NCBI GenBank assembly: GCA_910576785.1 | Contig: CAJTJG010000027.1 | Coordinates: 1 to 32,153 of the forward strand | DNA from: an uncultured Duncaniella sp. | GTDB taxonomy: Bacteria > Bacteroidota > Bacteroidia > Bacteroidales > Muribaculaceae | Direction of reading: 5' to 3' | DNA length: 32,153 bases | Shown here: positions 21,999-29,540 of the stretch, piece by piece | Position numbering within the stretch: the first letter of the stretch is position 1 | Layout of the letters: each line of letters begins with the position of its first letter | Position numbers and translations under genes: made by a program | The notes under the pieces: generated by a model | Databases searched by the model: none | The model's input: only the letters and a program-made list of their open reading frames with translations | What the model was told of the DNA's origin: nothing

Positions 21999-22024
21999 GG
22001 TCATTGTGTATCTTTCAGTCAGTT

Positions 22025-22318
22025 TTATTTCTTGTTCTTGATCTTCTCGAGCTGGCGGTCAATGGCCTCGAGAGTGAGGTCGATGGCCTCCTCGAAGGAG
22101 TCGGCCGTCTTGTCGGCCACGATGTCATCCTGCTGGGGCACGGCCACACGTACTATGGCCTGCTTGTTGAGCGAAGTCTCGGGTTTGACAACCTTGAGTG
22201 ATATATCCACGAAGCCGACAGCCGGGTGGCGGCGCACGAGCTTTTCTACCTTCTTGTTGATGAACTCGGTGAGTTTCTCGGAGATGTCGAAGTGGATTGC
22301 TTTGATGTTAATGTCCAT
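22025..22318 (-). CDS. hpf: Ribosome hibernation promoting factor, short HPF/RaiA type
   Basis: This 97-residue protein belongs to the HPF/YfiA (RaiA) family, which binds the 30S subunit near the decoding centre and stabilises idle ribosomes in stationary phase or starvation. It starts MDINIKAIHFDISEKLTEFI and continues VEKLVRRHPAVGFVDISLKV, the usual beta-alpha-beta pattern, with a lysine-rich tail. It lacks the C-terminal dimerisation domain of long HPF. The frame opens nine codons further upstream, but the ATG at 22318 has a strong AGGAGG site just ahead and gives family length. It overlaps the end of the xerC-like gene by 11 nt, so the two are translationally linked. Confidence 0.92.
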   Translation of the reverse strand: MDINIKAIHFDISEKLTEFINKKVEKLVRRHPAVGFVDISLKVVKPETSLNKQAIVRVAVPQQDDIVADKTADSFEEAIDLTLEAIDRQLEKIKNKK

Positions 22319-23249
22319 AGTGTCCTCCTTTGTTGATTTGTGCACGGGGGTGTGCGAGTTGGTAATTGTTTTTGAGGTCTCTGTAGGTCACATGGGTGTA
22401 GACCTGTGTGGATGCGAGTGAGGCATGGCCGAGCAGTTGCTGCACTCCGGCTATGGGTGCGCCGCTGTTGAGCATATCGGTGGCCATCGAGTGGCGCATC
22501 ACGTGCGGACTCAGTCGCTCGGCGTGCGCTCCGCCCTCGCTGAGCATGCGGTGCACCACCCGGTAGACGAGACCGCGGTAGAGAGGCTCTCCGTTCTGTC
22601 TCACCATAAGCGGTGCCGATGCATCGGCCTGGCATATGCGTGTGGCGGGATCCGAGTCGCGCAGTGCGCGGTAGCTGTCGATGGCGGCGGCAAGCGCAGG
22701 GCCAAATGGGATCACTCTTTCCTTATTACGTTTTCCAAGTACTTTTAGTTCACATTTCCGTGTGTCCACATGTGCGTCCAGCAGCCCTGTGAGCTCACTG
22801 CAACGCATGCCTGTGGAGTATAGCAGATCCAGTATCAGGTGGTCGCGCACACATGTGAAGTCATCGTCCGGCATTTCGCTGTCCAGTATGCTTCTGGTTT
22901 CCTCAGGCCTTACGTACACAGGAAGGCTTCTCCTCGGTTTGGGCAGGGTCACTCCTGTCATCGGATTGGTCTTCAGTCCGTGACGGCGCATGAGATAGCG
23001 GAAAAAAGCGCGTAGCGCTGATGACTTGCGTTTGATGGAGCGTGGACTGATGCGGCTGTCGCGTGCCAGCGATGCTATCCACAGGCGAATGTCGGATATG
23101 GTTACCGACATCGGATCCGCTCCATCGGCATCCCCCCCGGTGGCAAAGTCCGCCCATTGGAGCAGGTCAGTACGGTAGGCACTGACTGTCAGCTCCGAGT
23201 AGTTGAGCTCGAGCCGGAGGTATTGCAGAAATTCCTCGATCATGTTCAT
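22308..23249 (-). CDS. xerC: Tyrosine recombinase XerC-like
   Basis: This 313-residue protein is a XerC/XerD-type tyrosine recombinase, acting in chromosome dimer resolution at dif. It has the SAM-like core-binding N-terminal domain (MNMIEEFLQYLRLELNYSEL) and the full catalytic set: Arg149 (STGMRCSEL), Lys173, His249 and Arg252 (HVMRHSMAT), His275 (LLGHASLAS) and nucleophile Tyr284. There is no arm-binding domain, so it is a housekeeping Xer enzyme rather than an element integrase. An ATG two codons later is possible. A plausible promoter lies 30 bp upstream; hpf is co-transcribed. Confidence 0.9.
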   Translation of the reverse strand: MNMIEEFLQYLRLELNYSELTVSAYRTDLLQWADFATGGDADGADPMSVTISDIRLWIASLARDSRISPRSIKRKSSALRAFFRYLMRRHGLKTNPMTGVTLPKPRRSLPVYVRPEETRSILDSEMPDDDFTCVRDHLILDLLYSTGMRCSELTGLLDAHVDTRKCELKVLGKRNKERVIPFGPALAAAIDSYRALRDSDPATRICQADASAPLMVRQNGEPLYRGLVYRVVHRMLSEGGAHAERLSPHVMRHSMATDMLNSGAPIAGVQQLLGHASLASTQVYTHVTYRDLKNNYQLAHPRAQINKGGHYGH

Positions 23250-23278
23250 GATTCAGCTCTTTACGGGGGTTACGGTAG

Positions 23279-23309
23279 CGAAGATAAGCAATCCCCGTCA
23301 ATAATCCAA
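23279..23309 (-). promoter_or_regulatory. Promoter of xerC-hpf unit
   Basis: On the minus strand TTG (23307-23309), about 20 nt and TATCTTCG (23279-23286), a one-base variant of TAnnTTTG, lie 30 bp before the ATG at 23249. Confidence 0.45.
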
Positions 23310-23336
23310 CTGTTTCACGAAAAAAATGGAGGATGC

Positions 23337-23402
23337 GTCATAATTGTCAGAAAGAGGCTGTACCATAATTTATAGAAAGATACAAAAGACGCTATATTTT
23401 GC
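23337..23402 (+). repeat. Dispersed intergenic repeat, tandem half copies
   Basis: GTCATAATTGTCAGAAAGA (23337-23355) matches the inverted copy at 10994-11016. Next to it, 23356-23402 (GGCTGTACCATAATTTATAG, then GATACAAAAGACGCTATA) is a diverged copy of the inner part of the window-end repeat. It lies between the divergent/convergent neighbours xerC and the PPTase gene. Confidence 0.75.
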
Positions 23403-23440
23403 AACACCGTCTTTCTGTTTTCTGTGTGTGTTACACAGCT

Positions 23441-23977
23441 TCAGCCGCCAAACGTAGCGATGGCCACTGTGGAGGTGGGGGAGAGGTGTCGGTAGCTGAT
23501 GATGCAGGTGCGCCCGGCAGCTGTGGCGCGGTCGTGATCCGGTGAGAGGATTATGCTGTCGAGGGGTAATCCGGGAGTGTGCAGAAGTTTGTAGACAGCT
23601 TCCTTGGCTGTCCAGTGCAGCAGAAGTTCGTGTAGATACTCATGGCTGTCGGCAGGATGGCTGATATGCTCCATCTCCGTTGCCGACATGAACCGTGCTG
23701 CAACGCGCGCGAGCTGAGGTCGCTGAGTTTCCACGTCTACTCCTACCGGTGCGTCTGACACTGCCAGGACACACATCTCCTGGCTGTGCGACAGAGAGAT
23801 ATACATATCCTGGCGGCCGGGTATGAACGGAGCGCCCTCTGGAGTGTGATCTCTGCGTGCATCGGGGCCGAAAGCATCGTGTATGAGGCTCTCCACCACG
23901 CTCTCCTCTCTATGGGCGCGGTTGTCGCGTATGCTGTCAGCCGGCGGGATGGGGCGGAAGTGGAGCTTGATACTCAT
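23441..23977 (-). CDS. 4'-phosphopantetheinyl transferase
   Basis: This 178-residue protein is a Sfp/AcpT-type phosphopantetheinyl transferase, which moves the 4'-phosphopantetheine arm of CoA onto a serine of a carrier protein. Signature motifs are VGVDVE (Asp81, Glu83; magnesium ligands) and WTAKEAVYK (Trp122, Lys125, Glu126, Lys130), preceded by ISLSHSQ. It is a little shorter than Sfp. Its ATG overlaps the gldD stop by 4 nt (ATGA), so it is the third gene of a coupled operon. Carrier-protein partner is unknown; no PKS/NRPS genes are in the window, so fatty-acid ACP is a possible target. Confidence 0.9.
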   Translation of the reverse strand: MSIKLHFRPIPPADSIRDNRAHREESVVESLIHDAFGPDARRDHTPEGAPFIPGRQDMYISLSHSQEMCVLAVSDAPVGVDVETQRPQLARVAARFMSATEMEHISHPADSHEYLHELLLHWTAKEAVYKLLHTPGLPLDSIILSPDHDRATAAGRTCIISYRHLSPTSTVAIATFGG

Positions 23978-24555
23978 CGTAAGGATTTGAGCAGTGTGAG
24001 CATATCGCGTCCTGCGGCATCGGTGATAGGTCTGACGGAGTCGGGATCAGTGGCCGGCGGGACACGTAGGTAGAGTGTGCCGCTGAGCATGCGGTCATCT
24101 TTTCGTGCGAGGATCTGCACCGGGGTTGACAGGGCCTCGCTTCCGGTTATCATCTCCGCCTCCCATCCGCCGGCCGACGTCAGCTCGGTGAGGATGGCTT
24201 TGGAGCCTGATAGATTGAGCGACATGCGTTGGCGGCGGTTGTCCATCATGGACAGGATAGAGTCAGGGGTGGAGATGGATAGAGTGAGATATATGTCGGC
24301 ACAATCCACACCCGGATAGAAGAGTGTGATCCATGAACCGGAGGTCCCGGTTGAGGCGGAGTCGACTGTGGCGGCCGAGTTGATCTCGAATTTTGTACCG
24401 CGGACATCCAGAAGTGTATATGATGAGTCGGGCATTGATATGCGCGGATATGCCTCGGGGCGTGGTATTGCCCTGTCATCTCCGCGGCTTCCGCATGCGG
24501 TGGCGAGTATCGTGGCCATGGTCATCAGCACCGCGGCCTTCCATGCCGGTCTCAT
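23974..24555 (-). CDS. gldD: GldD-like lipoprotein
   Basis: This 193-residue protein is a lipoprotein (signal ending ILATAC, Cys21) resembling GldD. Supporting features are the PRPEAYPRISMPDSSYTLLD block after the Cys, the WITLFYPGVDCADIYLTLS segment, the helix DNRRQRMSLNLSGSKA and the C-terminal LSGTLYLRVPPATDPDSVRP. GldD is needed for gliding/type IX secretion in Flavobacterium; its role in non-gliding Bacteroidales is unclear. The gene directly follows gldE with a 4-nt ATGA overlap, the conserved order, which strengthens the assignment. Confidence 0.82.
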   Translation of the reverse strand: MRPAWKAAVLMTMATILATACGSRGDDRAIPRPEAYPRISMPDSSYTLLDVRGTKFEINSAATVDSASTGTSGSWITLFYPGVDCADIYLTLSISTPDSILSMMDNRRQRMSLNLSGSKAILTELTSAGGWEAEMITGSEALSTPVQILARKDDRMLSGTLYLRVPPATDPDSVRPITDAAGRDMLTLLKSLR

Positions 24556-25928
24556 TGTATCTCGGCTGTCTGGTCGGGTTGCACCTCGGGCATCACCTTG
24601 ACGCGCACGTTGACTATGCGGTGCTGGCGTATGGATATGACGAGAAAGCGGCAGCGTCCGTACACGATTGACTCCTTCTCCTTCGGGAAGTCTCCCTTTA
24701 TGGCGAGCAGCATGCCGCCGAGTGTCTCGCAGTCCTCGGTCACAGCCTCGTAGTCGGCCTCGTCGAGTTCTGTGATACGGAAGAAGTCATTGAGCAGGGT
24801 TTTGCCGTCGAATATATATGTATCGTCAGGCAGACGGCGGTAGGTCTTCTCCTCCTCATCGTATTCATCATCGATATCGCCTACTATCTCCTCAAGTACA
24901 TCCTCGAGAGTCACTATGCCCTGCGTGCCGCCGTATTCGTCGATGACAATGGCCAGGTGCACGCGGCGCGAGCGGAAGTCCTCGAGCAGGTCATCGATCA
25001 TTCTTGACTCGGGCACATAGTAAGGCTCGCGCATGAGCTTGCGCCAGTCGAAGTCATCATTCTCCGGTTTGCCCACGTATGGCAGCAGGTCGCGCGAATA
25101 GAGTACACCTTTTATATTGTCCATCGATCCGTCGAATACCGGCAGACGTGCGAATCCGCTGTCGATCACGACCTTCATCACATCCTTGAAAGGGGTGTCA
25201 TATTCCAGACCTGTCACGTCCACGCGCGGAGTCATGACCTCTGAGGCCGTAGTGTCACCAAACTTGAGGATGCCCTCGAGTATCTCCTTGTTCTGCGACG
25301 AATCCACATCGGATGCTATCTCAAGAGCCTGCGAGAGGTCATCGGCGGTCACGGCCGTGGGTTTCTTGGTCACAACCTTGTTGACTATCACGGAGCTTTT
25401 CACAAGGATGGATGACAGAGGATAGAACACCTTCACGGCGGCATTCATCGGAGCCTCTGCCATGCGTGCCCACTTGAGATTGTTGGAGTTGGCATACAGT
25501 TTCGGCAGGATCTCGCCGAAGAGAAGTATGAGGAATGTGAGTATGACGGTCTGAAGTATGAAACTCCACACCGGACTCATGCCGTCAAACACGGGGCCGA
25601 GAGCGAAGTTGCACAGGACTACTATGGTGACGTTGACCAGATTGTTGGCTATCAGGATTGTGGCAAGGAGACGTTCGGGCGATCGGAGCAGACGGAGCAC
25701 ACCGTCACCCTTGGAGCTCTCTTCAAGCTCATCCTCCTGAGCCGGAGTGAGTGAGAAAAATGCTATCTCGCTGCCTGAGACGAAGCCGGAGACAAACAGC
25801 GCCATCACGGCGAGAGTCAGGGCTACTATCTGCGCGCCACCCATCGGGGCTACCGATAAAAGGGGGGCGTGGAATATCTGAAGTAAATTTAGCAGGGCAT
25901 CTGTGGCCGGTAAAGGATCTGTGTCCAA
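24552..25928 (-). CDS. gldE: GldE-like CBS-domain membrane protein
   Basis: This 458-residue inner-membrane protein has a DUF21/CNNM transmembrane domain (about 30-200; FVSGSEIAFFSLTPAQEDEL), a pair of CBS domains (about 220-345; MTPRVDV, IVIDEYGGTQGIVTLEDVLE) and a C-terminal CorC_HlyC domain (about 365-445). This is the hemolysin/CorC-like family that includes GldE; some members export magnesium or cobalt. The start is TTG at 25928: the N-terminus MDTDPLPATD resembles the MDPD-like start of relatives as I recall them, and a promoter lies 40 bp upstream. The first internal ATG (25844) would remove 28 residues ahead of the first helix. Confidence 0.87.
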   Translation of the reverse strand: MDTDPLPATDALLNLLQIFHAPLLSVAPMGGAQIVALTLAVMALFVSGFVSGSEIAFFSLTPAQEDELEESSKGDGVLRLLRSPERLLATILIANNLVNVTIVVLCNFALGPVFDGMSPVWSFILQTVILTFLILLFGEILPKLYANSNNLKWARMAEAPMNAAVKVFYPLSSILVKSSVIVNKVVTKKPTAVTADDLSQALEIASDVDSSQNKEILEGILKFGDTTASEVMTPRVDVTGLEYDTPFKDVMKVVIDSGFARLPVFDGSMDNIKGVLYSRDLLPYVGKPENDDFDWRKLMREPYYVPESRMIDDLLEDFRSRRVHLAIVIDEYGGTQGIVTLEDVLEEIVGDIDDEYDEEEKTYRRLPDDTYIFDGKTLLNDFFRITELDEADYEAVTEDCETLGGMLLAIKGDFPKEKESIVYGRCRFLVISIRQHRIVNVRVKVMPEVQPDQTAEIQ

Positions 25929-25967
25929 GAGTGTGTGTGGTTAGTGAGACATGGAGTTAACAGACTG

Positions 25968-25999
25968 CAAAAATACAACTTTTTATGGACAATGGCAAA
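25968..25999 (-). promoter_or_regulatory. Promoter of gldE-gldD-PPTase operon
   Basis: On the minus strand TTTG (25996-25999), a 20-nt spacer and TATTTTTG (25968-25975) followed by CAG form a near-consensus Bacteroidetes promoter. Confidence 0.7.
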
Positions 26000-26132
26000 T
26001 ATGACCGTTCACTTGGCGGATGATTCTCCTTAATTCGTCTGCAAGTACCATTACTGTTGGGTTAGCGTAATGGTTAATCAGGATTAGCGATGGGTTAATA
26101 TGTTGATTTTCAATAAATATTAATATGAAATT

Positions 26133-26165
26133 TTTGGAATTTATTATTTGGGATTTATATCTTTG
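26133..26165 (+). promoter_or_regulatory. Promoter of GH127 gene
   Basis: TTTG (26133-26136), a 21-nt spacer and TATCTTTG (26158-26165) match the Bacteroidetes consensus, 35 bp before the ATG. Confidence 0.7.
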
Positions 26166-26199
26166 CGAAAGAAAAAAGACACCTTAAACAACAGATATT

Positions 26200-28269
26200 A
26201 TGAATCTACCAAGTGCACGACGGCTTCTTGCCGTTGCCGGATTGGGATTGTGGACGGCAGCGGCGTCCGCGCTGACAGCGGATGTGACAGTGGTGCCGCG
26301 TCCGGTGAGCGGCATGAGTGATAACTACACATCTTTCCGCGCTCCGTTGCAGAGTGTGCCTCTGGTCAAGCTCCCGGTGGGGAGCGTTCAGCCCCGAGGA
26401 TGGCTCAGGGTTATGCTCGAGCGTCAGCGTGATGGTCTCAACGGGCATCTGGGGAGTGTGAGCGCATGGCTTGACAAAAAGGACAATCAGTGGCTCTCCT
26501 CCACGGGTGATCACGGTTGGGAGGAAGTGCCCTACTGGCTTAGGGGCTATTGTTCGCTGGCCTACATACTCGATGACGAGGAGATGAAGCGTGAAGCGCA
26601 AGTGTGGTTCGACGCCGTACTTGACAATATCGGTGAGGATGGCTTCCTCGGCCCGCGCAACTATGAGAACGGCAACCCCGAGGTGTGGGCGCAGATGGTG
26701 ATGCTGTGGGCGCTCCAGACCTATCACGAATATTCGGGCGATCCGCGTGTCATCGAAGCCATGACCCGCTATTTCAAGTGGGAGCAGACGGTGCCTGACA
26801 GTCAGTTCCTCAAAGGTTTGTGGCAGGAAAAGCGCGGGGGCGACAATCTCTGGAGCGTGCTGTGGCTCTATAACCGCACCGGCGACACCTCGGTGCTCCC
26901 GCTCATAGAGAAGCTGCACCGCAACACTTCCGACTGGACCCTTACCTCCACTCTGCCTAACTGGCACGGCGTGAACGTTGCCCAGGGTTTCCGCGAACCG
27001 GCACTGTACTATCTCTATTCAGGCGATCCTGCCATGCTGCGGTGTGCCTATGACAATCATGCCACCATGCGCAGGCTTTACGGCAGTGTGCCGGGCGGCA
27101 TGTATGGTGCCGACGAGAATGCCCGCGAAGGGTATTCCGACCCACGTCAGGGTGCCGAGACATGTGCGCTTGTGGAGCAGATGGCGAGTGATGAGATCAT
27201 GATGGGTATCACCGGCGATCCGTTCTGGGCCGAGCATTGCGAGAATGTGGCTCTCAACACCTTCACGGCATCAATGACACCCGACATGCGTGCCCTGCGC
27301 TATATCACTTCGCCCAACATGGCCATAAGCGATGAGAAGCTCCATGGCCCGAGTATCGACAACAATCTCCGCGGCATGCTCTCGATGAGTCCGTTCAGCA
27401 GCCGTTGCTGCCAGCACAATCACGGTATGGGTTGGCCATATTATGCCGAGCATCTTGTCATGTCCACCGCCGACAACGGACTTGCCGCCATGCTCTATGC
27501 CGCCAGCGAGACCACGGCCAAGGTGGCCGACGGAAAGATGATCAAACTGTCGCAGACCACAGAGTATCCTTTTGACGGGACTGTGACGCTGCGTCTCACC
27601 ACTACCGGCCCCGATGTGGCTTTCCCGCTATATCTCCGCATACCCTCGTGGTCAGGCGATCCTGAGGTCAGCATCAATGGTGAGGCTGTGCATCTGGACG
27701 GCGGAGCGCAGGGCAAATATGTGAGGATAGATCGCCGATGGGCTGATGGCGATGTGGTGAGGCTGCACATGCCCATGTCGGTGCATACGGATGTGTGGGC
27801 CGGAAACGGTAATAGTGTCAGCGTGAATTACGGGCCTCTCACACTCTCGCTCAGGATTGATGAGGTGTTCACGGCCCACGACAGCCGCGACCGTGAGTTT
27901 GTGCAGGATGATTCACACTGGCAGGATGGTGTGGATGCCTCGCTCTGGCCCTGCTATGTCATCAGGCCGGGGTCGGACTGGAACTATGCCCTTGCCGTGG
28001 ACGGATCCGACCGTCCGGTGGATATAGAGATGGTGAGGAAGCCTTGGCCTTCCGATGACTACCCCTTTACTCCCGGCAGTGTGCCGCTGGAGTTCCGCGC
28101 CGTAGGGCGCCAGATACCCTCGTGGGGATATGACGCCACCGGAATGACCGATGTGCTCCCTGGAGCCGATGCCGCCGTGTCGGCGACAGATACTCCGATC
28201 TCGCTCATCCCTATGGGCGCGGCGCGTCTGCGCATCTCGGCGTTCCCGCGAGTGGTCACACGACCTTGA
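26200..28269 (+). CDS. GH127-like (DUF1680) beta-L-arabinofuranosidase family enzyme
   Basis: This 689-residue protein belongs to the DUF1680/GH127 family of retaining glycosidases that use a cysteine nucleophile held by zinc. The key residues fit: GAETCALVEQM gives Glu320 and Cys322, and SRCCQHNHGMGWP gives Cys403 and Cys404, matching the Glu/Cys and Cys-Cys pairs of the characterised arabinofuranosidase HypBA1; Cys403 would be the nucleophile. An (alpha/alpha)6 barrel is followed by beta-sandwich domains from about 455. A signal-like N-terminus (RRLLAVAGLGLWTAAASALT) suggests the periplasm. Substrates of family members vary (L-arabinofuranose, apiose/aceric acid in GH127 relatives). Its last 14 bp overlap the opposite FAH-like gene. 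Confidence 0.88.
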   Translation: MNLPSARRLLAVAGLGLWTAAASALTADVTVVPRPVSGMSDNYTSFRAPLQSVPLVKLPVGSVQPRGWLRVMLERQRDGLNGHLGSVSAWLDKKDNQWLSSTGDHGWEEVPYWLRGYCSLAYILDDEEMKREAQVWFDAVLDNIGEDGFLGPRNYENGNPEVWAQMVMLWALQTYHEYSGDPRVIEAMTRYFKWEQTVPDSQFLKGLWQEKRGGDNLWSVLWLYNRTGDTSVLPLIEKLHRNTSDWTLTSTLPNWHGVNVAQGFREPALYYLYSGDPAMLRCAYDNHATMRRLYGSVPGGMYGADENAREGYSDPRQGAETCALVEQMASDEIMMGITGDPFWAEHCENVALNTFTASMTPDMRALRYITSPNMAISDEKLHGPSIDNNLRGMLSMSPFSSRCCQHNHGMGWPYYAEHLVMSTADNGLAAMLYAASETTAKVADGKMIKLSQTTEYPFDGTVTLRLTTTGPDVAFPLYLRIPSWSGDPEVSINGEAVHLDGGAQGKYVRIDRRWADGDVVRLHMPMSVHTDVWAGNGNSVSVNYGPLTLSLRIDEVFTAHDSRDREFVQDDSHWQDGVDASLWPCYVIRPGSDWNYALAVDGSDRPVDIEMVRKPWPSDDYPFTPGSVPLEFRAVGRQIPSWGYDATGMTDVLPGADAAVSATDTPISLIPMGAARLRISAFPRVVTRP

Positions 28270-28798
28270 CATCCATGACCTCCGTTCCGTCGGGGGTCAT
28301 GGCCTTTATCCTCGAGCGCGGGCCCACAGGGATGGGCTGCGCCACGAGGGGCAGGAGTACTATGTCGCCCATCTTGATAGTGGTGAGGCGGCTCACATGG
28401 GGTATGATCCGGTCGATCTCTTCGGTAGAGGAGGGTAGAGGTATCTCTACATCCTGTATTGTGATTGACCCTGCCTCGAGATATTCGGCCGGTGTGCGCC
28501 AGTCTCCATGGCTCACCGAGAAGTCCATGCCGGAGAGCGCTCCTTGCATGACAGCTGGAGCGCCAGGGAGGATAAGACGTATGGCCGGAGCCACGGCATC
28601 ATAGTAGCGTGTGGCGAATTTGAGGCTTACACCCTTGCCCAGGCGGCTCAGGCGCACGGCCAGATAAGGCTCGATGCTCCATCCGCTCCCGAAGTCGGGG
28701 TAGAACATCGGGTATCCCCGCCGCAGCAGCGTGGAGTCGGGCAGGAAATCAATGGCCGGAGTGTTGTCGCCGGCCTCGGTCACACGGATTATTTTCAT
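28256..28798 (-). CDS. FAH-fold protein, divergent, probably lacking metal site
   Basis: This 180-residue protein resembles the fumarylacetoacetate hydrolase (FAH) family: DFLPDSTLLRRGYPMFYPDF, then EPYLAVRLSRLGKGVSLKFA and RYYDAVAPAIRL, then a C-terminal DRIIPHVSRLTTIKMGDIVL. FAH enzymes cleave C-C or C-O bonds of diketo acids using a Mg/Ca ion held by Glu/Asp residues. Here the stretch after RYYDAV lacks the expected N-D-x-T-A-R-D motif, so catalysis by the standard route is doubtful. The frame opens 44 codons upstream inside rex; the ATG at 28798 overlaps the rex stop by 4 nt (ATGA) and starts MKIIRV as in relatives. Its operon position links it to redox control. Confidence 0.65.
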   Translation of the reverse strand: MKIIRVTEAGDNTPAIDFLPDSTLLRRGYPMFYPDFGSGWSIEPYLAVRLSRLGKGVSLKFATRYYDAVAPAIRLILPGAPAVMQGALSGMDFSVSHGDWRTPAEYLEAGSITIQDVEIPLPSSTEEIDRIIPHVSRLTTIKMGDIVLLPLVAQPIPVGPRSRIKAMTPDGTEVMDVKVV

Positions 28799-29430
28799 CG
28801 TGAATGCATTCGGTTGTACATCACCGCGAGATGTGCGTAGATCGAAGTGTTCTCGATCGTGATCTCGGGCGATGTCTTGAAGTGGAATGGCGTGAAGTTC
28901 CACAAGGCCTTGAATCCGGCCTTGACACACAGATCGGCCACGTCAGGAGCGCTCTCGAACGGCACAGCTATTATGGCTATCTCCGCGCCGAGGCCCTCGC
29001 GGCGTGCGGCCAGTTCGGAGATGTCGTATATGGGGAGGCCGCCTATGTCGGTACCTATCACCGACGGGTCGACATCGAACCCCGCCACTATGTCCAGGCC
29101 GTATCTCGACAGACCGGAGTCAAGTATAAGCGCTCGCCCGAGACTGCCCACTCCGAGCATCACGGCGTTGTGGCAACGGTCGAAGCCGAGGAAGTCATCG
29201 AGGCCCTGCTCGAGCTGCTTCACCTCATAGCCTATACGGGTCTTGCCTTTGATGTTGAGGTAGCTCAGATCCTTGGCTATCTGCGAGGCGTCGACATTGA
29301 GCTGCTTCGAGATGGTTGTGGATGAGACATACTCCACCCCTTTGGCTCTGAGCCGGCTCACACAGGCCAGATACCACGGGAGCCTGCGTATGGCCGGCTC
29401 GGGGACGTAGGGACGCTTATACTGTTCCAT
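28795..29430 (-). CDS. rex: Redox-sensing transcriptional repressor Rex
   Basis: This 211-residue protein is Rex, which represses fermentation and respiration genes and is released from DNA when NADH rises relative to NAD+. The N-terminal winged helix (about 1-80; RRLPWYLACV, VSSTTISKQL, DLSYLNIKGKTRIGYEV) is followed by a Rossmann domain with GVGSLG (Gly93, Gly95, Gly98) and Asp119 after the second strand, then a C-terminal swapped helix (NTSIYAHLAVMYNRM). Length is typical. It diverges from gltX and is translationally coupled to the FAH-like gene. A half of a Rex-type operator lies just upstream, suggesting autoregulation. Confidence 0.94.
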   Translation of the reverse strand: MEQYKRPYVPEPAIRRLPWYLACVSRLRAKGVEYVSSTTISKQLNVDASQIAKDLSYLNIKGKTRIGYEVKQLEQGLDDFLGFDRCHNAVMLGVGSLGRALILDSGLSRYGLDIVAGFDVDPSVIGTDIGGLPIYDISELAARREGLGAEIAIIAVPFESAPDVADLCVKAGFKALWNFTPFHFKTSPEITIENTSIYAHLAVMYNRMHSR

Positions 29431-29447
29431 TCTCTTGCAGGGGTGGG

Positions 29448-29464
29448 TTCACAAGGCAAATTTA
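29448..29464 (-). promoter_or_regulatory. -7 box and possible Rex half-site before rex
   Basis: On the minus strand TAAATTTG (29457-29464) fits TAnnTTTG, and TTGTGAA (29448-29454) immediately follows. TTGTGAA is one arm of the usual Rex palindrome (TTGTGAA-n4-TTCACAA); the other arm is not present, so the operator call is weak. Confidence 0.35.
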
Positions 29465-29507
29465 CAACTTTTTTTTATAAGAATTTATATAAGCCGTGAA
29501 AATTGAG

Positions 29508-29515
29508 TAATTTTG
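29508..29515 (+). promoter_or_regulatory. -7 box for gltX
   Basis: TAATTTTG followed by TGG, 25 bp before the gltX ATG, matches TAnnTTTG. No clear TTTG -33 is seen in the AT-rich sequence upstream. Confidence 0.5.
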
Positions 29516-29540
29516 TGGCCTATATATTTCACAGCAATCT

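Noticed and set aside
22308..23249. xerC-like gene as integrase of the AT-rich element
   Set aside because: It is 11 kb away, has host-like base composition, lacks an arm-binding domain and is coupled to hpf, so it is a housekeeping recombinase.
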